The notes beneath the pieces are model-generated. The model did not search any database, was not told the origin of the DNA, and worked only from the letters and a program-made list of their open reading frames with translations. Positions 22,945 to 30,021 of a stretch of 30,021 nucleotides of DNA are shown in pieces. This stretch comes from Syntrophomonas sp. UBA1376 (GTDB lineage Bacteria > Bacillota > Syntrophomonadia > Syntrophomonadales > Syntrophomonadaceae): NCBI GenBank assembly GCA_002305535.1, contig DBRE01000065.1:22436-52456 (forward strand). The letters are read 5' to 3'. Each line of letters begins with the position of its first letter. Within the stretch, counting starts at the first letter, position 1. The translations under genes and the position numbers were made by a program.

Positions 22945-24372
22945 ATGGCGAATGTGACATACGGAGAGGTAACCCAGGTTATCGGCGCAGTCGTCGACAT
23001 CCGCTTTAAACCTGGCGAGTTGCCAGACCTTATGAATGCTATTACCATAAAGTCTAGCGAACAGGATAGTAGTGTAAGAGCAGTTGACATCGATGTTACC
23101 CTGGAAGCCATGCAGCATTTGGGTAATGATACAGTTCGTTGCGTTGCTCTGCAGCCTACTGATGGTGTTATGCGCGGAATGAAGGCAACCAATACTGGGG
23201 CAACTATTAGAGTCCCAGTGGGAGAAGGTTGTCTGGGACGCATCTTAAATGTTTTAGGTCAGCCTGTTGATGAGGGCGGACCGGTAGAAGCCGCAGACCA
23301 TTGGGAAATTCACCGTAACCCTCCCGCACTGGTAGATCAGCTGCCTGCCACGGAACAATTGGAAACCGGTATTAAGGTTACTGACTTGATCTGTCCTTAT
23401 GCCAAAGGCGGTAAAATTGGATTATTCGGCGGCGCCGGTGTTGGTAAGACTGTTATTATCCAGGAACTGATCCGCAACATTGCTTATGAGCATGGCGGCT
23501 ATTCAGTATTTACTGGTGTTGGTGAACGTACCCGTGAAGGTAACGATCTCTGGGGTGAAATGACCGAGTCTGGAGTTATCGACAAGTGTGCTTTGATCTT
23601 TGGTCAGATGAATGAGCCTCCCGGAGCCCGTCTGCGGGTTGGATTGACTGGTTTGACGGTTGCTGAGTACTTCCGTGATATGTCCGGATTGGACGTACTC
23701 ATATTCATCGACAACATTTTCCGCTTTGCTCAGGCAGGTAACGAAGTGTCGGCTCTGCTGGGCCGTATGCCTTCTGCGGTTGGTTATCAACCCACCTTGG
23801 CTACAGACATGGGATTATTGCAGGAGCGGATAACTTCCACCCGCAAGGGGTCAATTACCTCAGCTCAAGCAGTTTATGTGCCAGCTGACGACTTGACTGA
23901 CCCTGCCCCGGCCACAACCTTTGCTCACTTGGATGCCACCACCGTTTTGGCTCGTTCCATTGCTGAGCTGGGTATCTATCCCGCCGTGGATCCACTGGAT
24001 TCCACCTCGCGTATTCTAGATCCAGTGGTCTTGGGTGAGAAGCATTACTATACAGCCCGAGGCGTCCAGCAGATTCTGCAGAGATATAAGGAACTGCAGG
24101 ATATCATAGCCATACTGGGTATGGATGAGCTATCCGATGAGGATAAGCTGATCGTGGCCCGGGCCCGCAAGATCCAGCGCTTCCTGTCACAACCTTTCCA
24201 CGTGGCTGAGCAGTTTACAGGATCACCGGGAATGTATGTACCAGTTGGAGAAACCGTTGAATCATTCTCCGAAGTACTGGAAGGCAAACATGACCACTTA
24301 ACCGAGGCCGCCTTCCTTATGGTCGGTAATATCGACACCGCCATCGCCAAAGCAAAAAGACTGGAGGCGTAG
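22945..24372 (+). CDS. atpD: ATP synthase F1 subunit beta
   Basis: Catalytic subunit, 475 residues. P-loop GGAGVGKT at 162-169, catalytic Glu in GERTREGNDLW, Walker B LIFIDNIFRFAQAG, and the DELSEE-equivalent written DELSDED near residue 395. AAAGGAGGAAAG precedes the start. The DELSDE segment interacts with epsilon, encoded next, after only 3 bases. Sequence is complete. Confidence 0.99.
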   Translation: MANVTYGEVTQVIGAVVDIRFKPGELPDLMNAITIKSSEQDSSVRAVDIDVTLEAMQHLGNDTVRCVALQPTDGVMRGMKATNTGATIRVPVGEGCLGRILNVLGQPVDEGGPVEAADHWEIHRNPPALVDQLPATEQLETGIKVTDLICPYAKGGKIGLFGGAGVGKTVIIQELIRNIAYEHGGYSVFTGVGERTREGNDLWGEMTESGVIDKCALIFGQMNEPPGARLRVGLTGLTVAEYFRDMSGLDVLIFIDNIFRFAQAGNEVSALLGRMPSAVGYQPTLATDMGLLQERITSTRKGSITSAQAVYVPADDLTDPAPATTFAHLDATTVLARSIAELGIYPAVDPLDSTSRILDPVVLGEKHYYTARGVQQILQRYKELQDIIAILGMDELSDEDKLIVARARKIQRFLSQPFHVAEQFTGSPGMYVPVGETVESFSEVLEGKHDHLTEAAFLMVGNIDTAIAKAKRLEA

Positions 24373-24375
24373 CGT

Positions 24376-24795
24376 ATGGCAGAAAACACCTTCATGCTAG
24401 AGATAGTGACCCCTGAACAGATCCTGTTCAAGGATGAGGTTCAGTTTTTGGTTGCTCCCGCTGTGGAAGGTGAATTGGGGGTTTTGAGAAACCACGCGCC
24501 GCTGGTCGCAGCTCTCAAAATTGGGGTTCTTCGCTACAAAGATGCCCAGAACAAGGAGCAAAAGATTGCCATGAGTGGTGGTTTCATGGAGGTTGTTGAT
24601 AACACGGCCCGAGTTTTGGCGGAAACAGCGGAACATGGGTATGAAATTGACGTACTCCGTGCCAAGGCGGCTGCAGAACGCGCCCGCCGGAGGCTCACCC
24701 AGCGTGATGAAAACATAAATTATTCACGCGCTCAATTAGCCATGCAGCGAGCTATTGCCCGGTTAAGAGCAGCCGGGACAGACATTGATGTATAG
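24376..24795 (+). CDS. atpC: ATP synthase F1 subunit epsilon
   Basis: Rotor-foot subunit that couples gamma to the c-ring and can inhibit ATP hydrolysis. 139 residues: an N-terminal beta sandwich (FMLEIVTPEQILFKDEV, GELGVLRNHAPLVAAL) and a C-terminal two-helix hairpin rich in Arg and Ala (RAKAAAERARRRL). GGAGGCG overlaps the end of atpD. It is the last gene of the operon and is followed by a long hairpin. Confidence 0.97.
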   Translation: MAENTFMLEIVTPEQILFKDEVQFLVAPAVEGELGVLRNHAPLVAALKIGVLRYKDAQNKEQKIAMSGGFMEVVDNTARVLAETAEHGYEIDVLRAKAAAERARRRLTQRDENINYSRAQLAMQRAIARLRAAGTDIDV

Positions 24796-24815
24796 AGATA
24801 GAGAATAGCCATACC

Positions 24816-24850
24816 AAGCCGGAAGGTTTTGACAAACCTTCCGGCTTTGG
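24816..24850 (+). terminator. Terminator of the atp operon
   Basis: A perfect 14-base-pair stem, 24816-24829 with 24834-24847, closes the 4-base loop TGAC. The T-run is short (CTTTGG), so it may end transcription only in part or act as a 3' stabiliser; position after atpC supports a terminator. Confidence 0.8.
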
Positions 24851-24910
24851 AATATTATTATGATTCAGGCATAATGTTACGACGGGGGACAAACTTGCGG
24901 GGTAAATTGC

Positions 24911-25102
24911 ATGGAGAGTATGCTCAAGACTCTTATCGTAGTTACACTTGTTTATTATCTAGTAAAGGGGCTAATATACCTCCTACTTTGGCAGGCTACC
25001 TATAAAGTTCAGGAAAACGCTTTGGCTGCAAAAAATAAGCGCAAGAAAAAAAAGGAACAGGAAGAGTCTATTTGGGCGCCTGATCAGGAGGATGAACCAT
25101 AA
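24911..25102 (+). CDS. Small single-span membrane protein, unknown function
   Basis: 63 residues: a hydrophobic helix at about 7-28 (LIVVTLVYYLVKGLIYLLLW), then a strongly basic stretch (KNKRKKKKEQ) and an acidic end (DQEDEP). The charge pattern predicts N-terminus out, basic tail inside. I do not recognise the family. GCGGGG lies 9 bases before ATG 24911; ATG 24920 is an alternative. A very similar architecture is encoded 24 bases later, so the two may be related or act as a pair. It sits between the atp terminator and ywmB. Confidence 0.6.
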   Translation: MESMLKTLIVVTLVYYLVKGLIYLLLWQATYKVQENALAAKNKRKKKKEQEESIWAPDQEDEP

Positions 25103-25125
25103 CAGATTGGGTAGGGGGGGAGCCA

Positions 25126-25362
25126 TTGAAAACCGCTTTTCTAATTTTAATCGGAATTGTGTTCGTTTGTACGATTGTATTCGCTATTGTGATTTGGCGG
25201 CAAACGGTTAAATTTGAAAAGAAAGCTCGAATAGCCAAAAAACAAAAGGAAGAGTACCTGCTGAAACTAGAGGAGGAGCAACGGCTTAATCAGGAGACCC
25301 TGGCGGTAAGCCAGGATGAGCAGCCGGAAGACAATAGTATAACCGAGGATAGACCTGACTAA
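25126..25362 (+). CDS. Second small single-span membrane protein, unknown function
   Basis: 78 residues: helix at about 4-24 (AFLILIGIVFVCTIVFAIVIW), a basic KFEKKARIAKKQKEE segment that continues as a helix, and an acidic tail (EDNSITEDRPD). The order basic-then-acidic mirrors the preceding gene, but there is no clear identity between them beyond composition. The TTG start follows a run GGGGGGAG. The stop codon TAA at 25360-25362 lies inside the loop of a terminator hairpin, so the last codons are part of that stem. Confidence 0.6.
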   Translation: MKTAFLILIGIVFVCTIVFAIVIWRQTVKFEKKARIAKKQKEEYLLKLEEEQRLNQETLAVSQDEQPEDNSITEDRPD

Positions 25363-25375
25363 GTCAGGTCTTTTT
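25351..25375 (+). terminator. Terminator overlapping the 3' end of the small membrane protein gene
   Basis: AGACCTGA (25351-25358) pairs with TCAGGTCT (25364-25371) over a CTAAG loop, followed by five T. The loop contains the stop codon of the preceding gene, so a ribosome finishing translation would cover the stem. Confidence 0.82.
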
Positions 25376-25469
25376 AGTCATATTTTGAAAAATAATAAAA
25401 GCTTGGACAAGAATAATACCTCCCCATGATGGCAAGAATTCTGTTACCTGAATCGGGGAGGGATAGAGA

Positions 25470-26213
25470 ATGAAGAGAGCTTTATTTTCCATAGTTTTTT
25501 TTATTTTGTTGTGTTTTTTGGGTAATCATACCATCGACTATACCATGGGCAGACATATTGAAAGTCGTTCCCCATATTCCCTAGCTTTTGCATCCATCGG
25601 TGCATTTTCTCTGGAATCGCACCAGGATTGCTGGGCAAAGCTAAGAACGAGTTCCACTGAAAATGAATTGAAAAGATACATGCGCCAAATGGCATCCAGC
25701 CTAAATTTGGAATATAAACCCGATAAAGTGCTTATCCATTCTAGTGAACAGGGCTTGGAAATGGAATACAGTACTACTGTCAATGGGATTGACTATTACT
25801 TGGCATTACAGTCCATTACCAACCATGAGGAAACGCATTTTATTGTTAGTGCTAAGACCAGTGAACCGGATAAAGCCATACCATCGCTCAAGGAACAGCT
25901 GCAGAAAATAGGCATTTTAGAGTGGCATGATTATTATCTCTATAAAGGCGAGCTAAAAAACACTTTTGATGAGGAGGGCACTTCTCAGTTAGCTGGGGTC
26001 GTCATGAAGAACCTGGATGCGGTAACAATCGAAAACTACCATGAGGGGATGACTTTTAGTTCTACTGGCTACAGCCAAAGCCTGGCCAAGAGCATAAAGC
26101 CGATCTGGAGCGATGGCCAGCGTTATAATGTTCAGGTTGCTTTTTACAGCAGTCCGTCCCAGGACAAAACCTACGTTTACATAGGATTTCCACTGATTGT
26201 TGGGAATTACTAG
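25470..26213 (+). CDS. ywmB: YwmB-family protein (TATA-box-binding-like domain)
   Basis: 247-residue exported or membrane-anchored protein with an N-terminal hydrophobic segment (about 5-18, FSIVFFILLCFLGN). The remainder is soluble alpha/beta with the repeat-like halves of the YwmB family. Function is not known. It is identified chiefly from synteny: it precedes murA and spoIID exactly as ywmB does in Bacillus; residue similarity is modest, so the family call is less sure than the neighbours. CGGGGAGGGATAG gives the start. Confidence 0.72.
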   Translation: MKRALFSIVFFILLCFLGNHTIDYTMGRHIESRSPYSLAFASIGAFSLESHQDCWAKLRTSSTENELKRYMRQMASSLNLEYKPDKVLIHSSEQGLEMEYSTTVNGIDYYLALQSITNHEETHFIVSAKTSEPDKAIPSLKEQLQKIGILEWHDYYLYKGELKNTFDEEGTSQLAGVVMKNLDAVTIENYHEGMTFSSTGYSQSLAKSIKPIWSDGQRYNVQVAFYSSPSQDKTYVYIGFPLIVGNY

Positions 26214-26237
26214 CATTTTAGGAGGTGATGGGTTCAT

Positions 26238-27473
26238 ATGCTGGTTCCTGGGAAAGTTAGACTGATGGGAGAAGTGGAGGTAAGTTCATCAAAAAACGCT
26301 ATTTTGCCCATTTTGGCCGCCTCATTGCTAAGCGATGAAACTAAGATCATTAAAAATGTTCCTGATATTAGAGATGTGACGGTAATAACAGAACTCATTC
26401 AATACTTGGGAGTGAAAGTGGATTATAGAGATCGCAGTTTACATTTTTCCGGTGGGGCGGTCAGAGAGACACCTCCTTATGAGCTGGTCAGATTGATTCG
26501 AGCCTCCTTTTTGGTGATGGGGCCATTGTTGGCCAAAAAAGGATCAGTTCGGGTGTCATTGCCGGGAGGGTGTGCCATAGGAACGCGGCCTATCGATCTG
26601 CATCTTAAGGGTTTTGAAGCTTTGGGTGCTAGCATAAATGTGACCGGAGGGGACGTGATAGCCAAAGCTAACCAGCTTTATGGCAATCATGTTTATCTGG
26701 ATTACCCCAGTGTAGGTGCGACAGAAAATATCATGATGGCGGCGAGTCTGGCCCAAGGAACCACTTATATCGAGAACGCTGCCCTGGAACCGGAAATAGT
26801 GGATCTGGCCAACTTTATGAATAGTATGGGAGCCCGTATAACCGGGGCGGGTAGTAATGTTATTAAGATAGAAGGAGTAGAAAAACTAAGCTCCACTGAT
26901 TATTCACCCATACCAGATCGCATCGAAGCCGGAACCTATATGGTGGCAGCGGCCGCCACCGCAGGAGATATTATCATTAAAAATATTATTCCTGAACATC
27001 TCAAAGCAGTGACCGCCAAGTTATTGGAAAGCAATGCCATAGTTGAAGAAAATAATGGTCATATCAGAGTTTATCGTCAGCAAGATATTAAACCAGTTTA
27101 TATAAAAACCCAACCTTATCCGGGATTTCCTACTGATATGCAGGCTCAATTCATGGCTTACTTGAGCCTGGCAAGAGGCAGTAGCGTCATCACTGAATCG
27201 GTATTTGAAAACCGCTTTATGCACGTGGCCGAACTACTGCGAATGGGAGCTAAAATCAAGACTGAGGGACGAACGGCGATAATAAAAGGCTGCCGTGAAC
27301 TGACCGGAGCACGGGTAAGAGCTACTGATCTCAGAGCCGGGGCGGCCTTAATGATAGCTGGTCTAACAGCCCGTGGATCCACGAACATCATGAACAGCGA
27401 GCATATTGATCGAGGCTATGAAAATATAGTAGCCAAGCTGAACGGATTGGGCGCTAATATAAGACGTGTTTAA
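26238..27473 (+). CDS. murA: UDP-N-acetylglucosamine 1-carboxyvinyltransferase
   Basis: First committed enzyme of peptidoglycan synthesis; transfers enolpyruvate from PEP to UDP-GlcNAc. 411 residues. K19-N20 in SSKNAILPI contacts substrate; the PEP-binding and fosfomycin-target cysteine is C112 in PGGCAIGTRPIDLH, so it should be fosfomycin-sensitive by sequence. The later RIEAGTYMVAAAA, PYPGFPTDMQAQ and ENRFMHVAEL motifs are canonical. The ATG follows TAGGAGGTGATG. Of the two MurA types in Firmicutes, this is the one next to spoIID. Confidence 0.97.
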   Translation: MLVPGKVRLMGEVEVSSSKNAILPILAASLLSDETKIIKNVPDIRDVTVITELIQYLGVKVDYRDRSLHFSGGAVRETPPYELVRLIRASFLVMGPLLAKKGSVRVSLPGGCAIGTRPIDLHLKGFEALGASINVTGGDVIAKANQLYGNHVYLDYPSVGATENIMMAASLAQGTTYIENAALEPEIVDLANFMNSMGARITGAGSNVIKIEGVEKLSSTDYSPIPDRIEAGTYMVAAAATAGDIIIKNIIPEHLKAVTAKLLESNAIVEENNGHIRVYRQQDIKPVYIKTQPYPGFPTDMQAQFMAYLSLARGSSVITESVFENRFMHVAELLRMGAKIKTEGRTAIIKGCRELTGARVRATDLRAGAALMIAGLTARGSTNIMNSEHIDRGYENIVAKLNGLGANIRRV

Positions 27474-27474
27474 C

Positions 27475-27508
27475 AAACCATGATTTCCAAGCATGAATAT
27501 CATGGTTT
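27475..27508 (+). terminator. Hairpin between murA and spoIID
   Basis: AAACCATGAT (27475-27484) pairs perfectly with ATCATGGTTT (27499-27508) over 14 bases, followed by CT, so the T-run is weak. It would limit read-through from murA into spoIID, and it also overlaps the alternative spoIID start at 27493. Confidence 0.5.
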
Positions 27509-27525
27509 CTACATATTTATTTAAC

Positions 27526-28434
27526 ATGAAAAAAATAATCATATTCAGTTCAGCCATAGTGTTTGCCGCTTTGGCGGTTTTTTTTGCCCTACGAGGGTGT
27601 AGTACTCAGTCTATCCATGAGCTGCCTATGGTTACAGTGTATCGTAGTCAAAGCGGCCAAGTGGAACAGATGGATCTGGAGGAGTACATTATCGGGACTG
27701 TTGCCGCCGAAATGCCGGCCTCTTTTGAGTCTGAGGCTCTTAAAGCTCAGGCGATTTGTGCTCGTACCTATGCACTACGCAAACTCACCGAAGGGAAGTC
27801 TTACCCACACCAAGCTGACTTATCTGACAATATCAATACCTGTCAGGGATATCTGAGTTATGAAGAATTCGCCGGGCGCCATCCTCATCAAAGTGAGCAA
27901 TGGTGGCTCAATATCCAACAGGCTGTAGAAGAGACTCGCGGACAAGTGATCCTCCATGATAACCAGCTGATCGATGCTCTCTATCACTCCACCTGTGGCG
28001 GGCAAACTGCCAGTGCCCTGGAAGTGTTTGGGCAAAACATTGATTATCTCCAGTCAGTACAGTGTGGTTACTGCCAAATTTCCAAGCGCTATAAAACTGA
28101 ACAGGTGTTAGACTGGCAGGATGTAGTAGCAGTAAGTGGTGAAGGAGAATGTGTTGAGGTGATGGCTACCAGTTCTACGGGCAGGATTGAACAGGTCAAG
28201 GTCAATCAAAAGGTGATGAAGGGCAGTGAGTTTCGACAGGCTTTTGGGTTGCCATCCACCAGGTGTACGGTCAGAATGGAAAATCAAGGCATCAATGTAA
28301 TCAGCTACGGCTATGGGCATGGGGTGGGTCTATGTCAATACGGTGCCCAAGGCATGGCCTTGCAGGGAAAAAACTATCAGCAAATACTGGCTCACTATTA
28401 TCCCGGCACCCGGATATATAAAATACCTTACTAA
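27526..28434 (+). CDS. spoIID: Stage II sporulation protein D (SpoIID)
   Basis: Lytic transglycosylase of the mother cell that drives septal peptidoglycan removal for engulfment, with SpoIIM and SpoIIP. 302 residues: a membrane anchor (about 3-22), then the SpoIID/LytB domain with catalytic E62 in TVAAEMPASF, YHSTCGGQT (H154, C157) and YGYGHGVGLCQYGAQGMA near the end. I place the start at ATG 27526, where the product opens MKKIII; no start in this region has a good Shine-Dalgarno, and ATG 27493 would add 11 residues. Normally sigma-E controlled; I see no convincing sigma-E boxes. spoIIQ, often next, is absent. Confidence 0.93.
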   Translation: MKKIIIFSSAIVFAALAVFFALRGCSTQSIHELPMVTVYRSQSGQVEQMDLEEYIIGTVAAEMPASFESEALKAQAICARTYALRKLTEGKSYPHQADLSDNINTCQGYLSYEEFAGRHPHQSEQWWLNIQQAVEETRGQVILHDNQLIDALYHSTCGGQTASALEVFGQNIDYLQSVQCGYCQISKRYKTEQVLDWQDVVAVSGEGECVEVMATSSTGRIEQVKVNQKVMKGSEFRQAFGLPSTRCTVRMENQGINVISYGYGHGVGLCQYGAQGMALQGKNYQQILAHYYPGTRIYKIPY

Positions 28435-28494
28435 CAGTTCTTAAATGCTTCCCTCTTTGAATATATTTAACTAATTCAACAAGGGAGGCGGAGC

Positions 28495-28782
28495 ATGCAG
28501 AACTATATTCGCAAAAGAGCGGTGCGCATAGCTCAGCATATAATTCAGACCACTGATACCGTGCGGCAGACTGCCGAAGTGTTTGGAATCAGCAAAAGCA
28601 CCGTGCACAAAGACGTATCCGAGAGGCTGCCCCGGATAAATAAGCAGCTAGCGGAAGAAGTGAAACAGGTTCTGGACAAAAACAAAGCGGAGAGACACCT
28701 GCGGGGAGGAGAGGCAACTCGACAGAAATATGCCCACTATACATCTTCTCAACTACAAACTAATAGCAATAGTTTCAAATAA
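28495..28782 (+). CDS. spoIIID: Stage III sporulation transcriptional regulator SpoIIID
   Basis: Small DNA-binding protein that modulates sigma-E genes and helps switch on sigma-K in the mother cell. 95 residues. The helix-turn-helix TVRQTAEVFGISKSTVHKDV (about 22-41) and the RHLRGGEATRQKY stretch (about 67-79) are close to the Bacillus sequence. AAGGGAGGCGGAGC precedes the ATG. It follows spoIID by 60 bases and precedes mbl. Confidence 0.97.
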   Translation: MQNYIRKRAVRIAQHIIQTTDTVRQTAEVFGISKSTVHKDVSERLPRINKQLAEEVKQVLDKNKAERHLRGGEATRQKYAHYTSSQLQTNSNSFK

Positions 28783-28833
28783 GCGGTAAAATACTGTTAG
28801 AAATGAAGAATTTTGTAGGGAGGGCCTTGCCGC

Positions 28834-29865
28834 GTGTTCTTTGAGGAAGATATTGGGGTTGATTTGGGTACGGCTAGTGTACTGGTGTTTAAAAAAGGTA
28901 AGGGTATTGTGCTACATGAACCATCAGTGGTTGCTATTGACCGTAATACCAATCGAATAATTGCGGTTGGTGAAGAAGCTCGCCTGATGTTGGGACGAAC
29001 TCCCGGGCATATTGTTGCCATTCGGCCGCTCAAAGAAGGGGTTATTGCTGATTATGACACCACTGAAAAAATGCTCACCCACTTTCTCCGCAAGGTGTTG
29101 GGTAAGCGTATGTTTTTCAAACCACGGGTTATCGTCTGTATTCCCACTGGAGCTACCGATGTGGAAGAGCGAGCTGTTCGCCAGGCTACTTTATCTTCTG
29201 GGGCGAGACAATCTTATATCATAGAAGAGCCACTGGCAGCTGCATTGGGTGCAGGTATAAATATCTCAGGAGCCACTGGCAATATGGTGGTGGATATCGG
29301 TGGAGGAACTTCAGATATTGCAGTACTTTCCTTGGGAGGGATAGTCTGCAATACATCTCTACGCATAGGCGGAGACAAGTTCGATGAATCCATTATTCGT
29401 TATGTAAGACGTGAATATAATCTGATGATTGGAGACCGTACTGCCGAGGAATTAAAGATACAGGTAGGAACTGCCTGGGTGACAGATACCAATCGGGATA
29501 GAGTCATGGATATCCGTGGTCGGGATCTATTGACTGGGTTGCCCAAGACCGTCCAGATAAGTTCTCACGAAAGCTGGCACGCTATGCAGGAACCACTGGC
29601 AGCAGTCATCGAAGGAGTGAAAAAAGTGCTGGAGATCACCCCGCCGGAATTGGCTGCCGATATTGTCAACAATGGTATTGTGATGACTGGAGGAGGTTCC
29701 TTGCTAGATGGTCTGGACACACTTCTTTCCCATGAAACCAATTTACCGGTACATATTGCTGAAGACCCAGTATCCTGTGTAGCGATGGGGACTGGCAAAG
29801 CATTGCACGAGATGAAGACTCTGCAACGCGCCCGTGGTGGCAAACCGCCTAAAAGAATTATGTAA
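28834..29865 (+). CDS. mbl: Actin-like cell shape protein, Mbl/MreB type
   Basis: Membrane-associated actin homologue that steers lateral wall synthesis. 343 residues. Phosphate-1 loop DLGTAS near residues 9-14, phosphate-2 VVDIGGGTSDIAVLS, and the adenosine motif MTGGGSLLDGL are all present; an MFFE N-terminus can act as membrane-tethering residues. Position right after spoIIID identifies it as Mbl rather than MreB, which sits with mreCD. GTG start follows AGGGAGGG at about 10 bases. Confidence 0.95.
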   Translation: MFFEEDIGVDLGTASVLVFKKGKGIVLHEPSVVAIDRNTNRIIAVGEEARLMLGRTPGHIVAIRPLKEGVIADYDTTEKMLTHFLRKVLGKRMFFKPRVIVCIPTGATDVEERAVRQATLSSGARQSYIIEEPLAAALGAGINISGATGNMVVDIGGGTSDIAVLSLGGIVCNTSLRIGGDKFDESIIRYVRREYNLMIGDRTAEELKIQVGTAWVTDTNRDRVMDIRGRDLLTGLPKTVQISSHESWHAMQEPLAAVIEGVKKVLEITPPELAADIVNNGIVMTGGGSLLDGLDTLLSHETNLPVHIAEDPVSCVAMGTGKALHEMKTLQRARGGKPPKRIM

Positions 29866-29942
29866 CTGATATAAACACATACCTGGTCTAAGAGATAGAA
29901 TCTCAGCAAAAAAGGTCGATAAATAAAAAGGCTGCGATTGAG

Positions 29943-30021
29943 GTGGTGTATGGTCAGGGGATACCTTTTGACGACAATGTCCCCGTTACCTACACTGACC
30001 GACCGCTTTATTTGATTAACT
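29943..30021 (+). CDS. Uncertain partial reading frame at window end
   Basis: From GTG 29943 (or 29946) the frame stays open to the end of the window and encodes VYGQGIPFDDNVPVTYTDRP and more. There is no strong ribosome site for it. In another frame ATG 29950 is well placed after GAGGTGG but ends after 21 codons at 30015. I do not recognise either; what really begins here needs sequence beyond the window. A flagellar rod gene often follows mbl, but neither frame looks like one. Confidence 0.25.
   Translation, partial: MVYGQGIPFDDNVPVTYTDRPLYLIN

Noticed and set aside
22669..23243. Long minus-strand open frames opposite atpG and atpD
   Set aside because: They are antisense to highly conserved ATP synthase genes, lack ribosome sites and resemble no protein family.
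25405..25411. GGACAAG, a match to the SpoIIID binding core, upstream of ywmB
   Set aside because: A 7-base match is expected several times by chance in 30 kb on both strands, and further copies lie inside atpA and spoIID coding sequence.
27510..27525. Shared ATTTAAC-like stretch upstream of spoIID and spoIIID as a sigma-E box
   Set aside because: It does not match the known sigma-E -35/-10 pair and is common in A+T-rich gaps.
28764..28792. TAGCAA-17-TAAAAT as mbl promoter
   Set aside because: The -35 is too weak and half the element lies inside spoIIID; not strong enough to annotate.

Overview
The window is chromosomal DNA from an endospore-forming, low-GC Gram-positive bacterium. The gene content and order, together with a lone AtpZ, long non-AUG-rich leaders and frequent TTG/GTG starts, fit an anaerobic clostridial lineage such as the Syntrophomonadaceae; that assignment is inference. 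All confidently called genes lie on the + strand. Most of the window follows the classic Bacillus subtilis order fba - ywjH - glpX(ywjI) - rho - rpmE - prfA - prmC - sua5 - mntP - ywlE - rpiB - glyA - atp operon - ywmB - murA - spoIID - spoIIID - mbl.

Region 1 (1-3824) is central carbon metabolism plus termination: the 3' part of class II fructose-bisphosphate aldolase, a FSA/transaldolase-like protein, GlpX fructose-1,6-bisphosphatase and Rho. Region 2 (3917-4774) is a secreted LysM-LysM-M23 cell-wall hydrolase ending in a strong terminator that can work in both directions. Region 3 (about 4835-7487) is an accessory island, visibly richer in A+T. It holds a small XRE regulator, a beta-class DNA methyltransferase and a probable type II restriction endonuclease of no family I can name, as a tightly overlapped operon with its own promoter, a repeated operator-like element and a terminator. 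It interrupts an otherwise housekeeping neighbourhood.

Region 4 (7539-9792) encodes a radical SAM protein with a large unassigned N-terminal domain and a YhaM-like OB/HD nuclease. Region 5 (9928-17745) is translation and nucleotide or carbon housekeeping: L31, YqhQ-like DUF1385 membrane protein, RF1 and its methyltransferase PrmC, Sua5, MntP, a YwlE-type phosphatase, RpiB, GlyA, dCMP deaminase and a MazG-like pyrophosphohydrolase, many overlapping or nearly so.

Region 6 (17922-24795) is the complete F1Fo ATP synthase operon atpZ-B-E-F-H-A-G-D-C, without atpI, closed by a long hairpin. Region 7 (24911-29865) has two tiny tail-anchored-looking membrane proteins, YwmB, MurA, and the sporulation genes spoIID and spoIIID followed by an mreB/mbl homologue. 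The last 150 bases hold only an uncertain partial reading frame.

The only strongly non-core locus is the restriction-modification island. I see no CRISPR array, tRNA, rRNA, insertion sequence or prophage.
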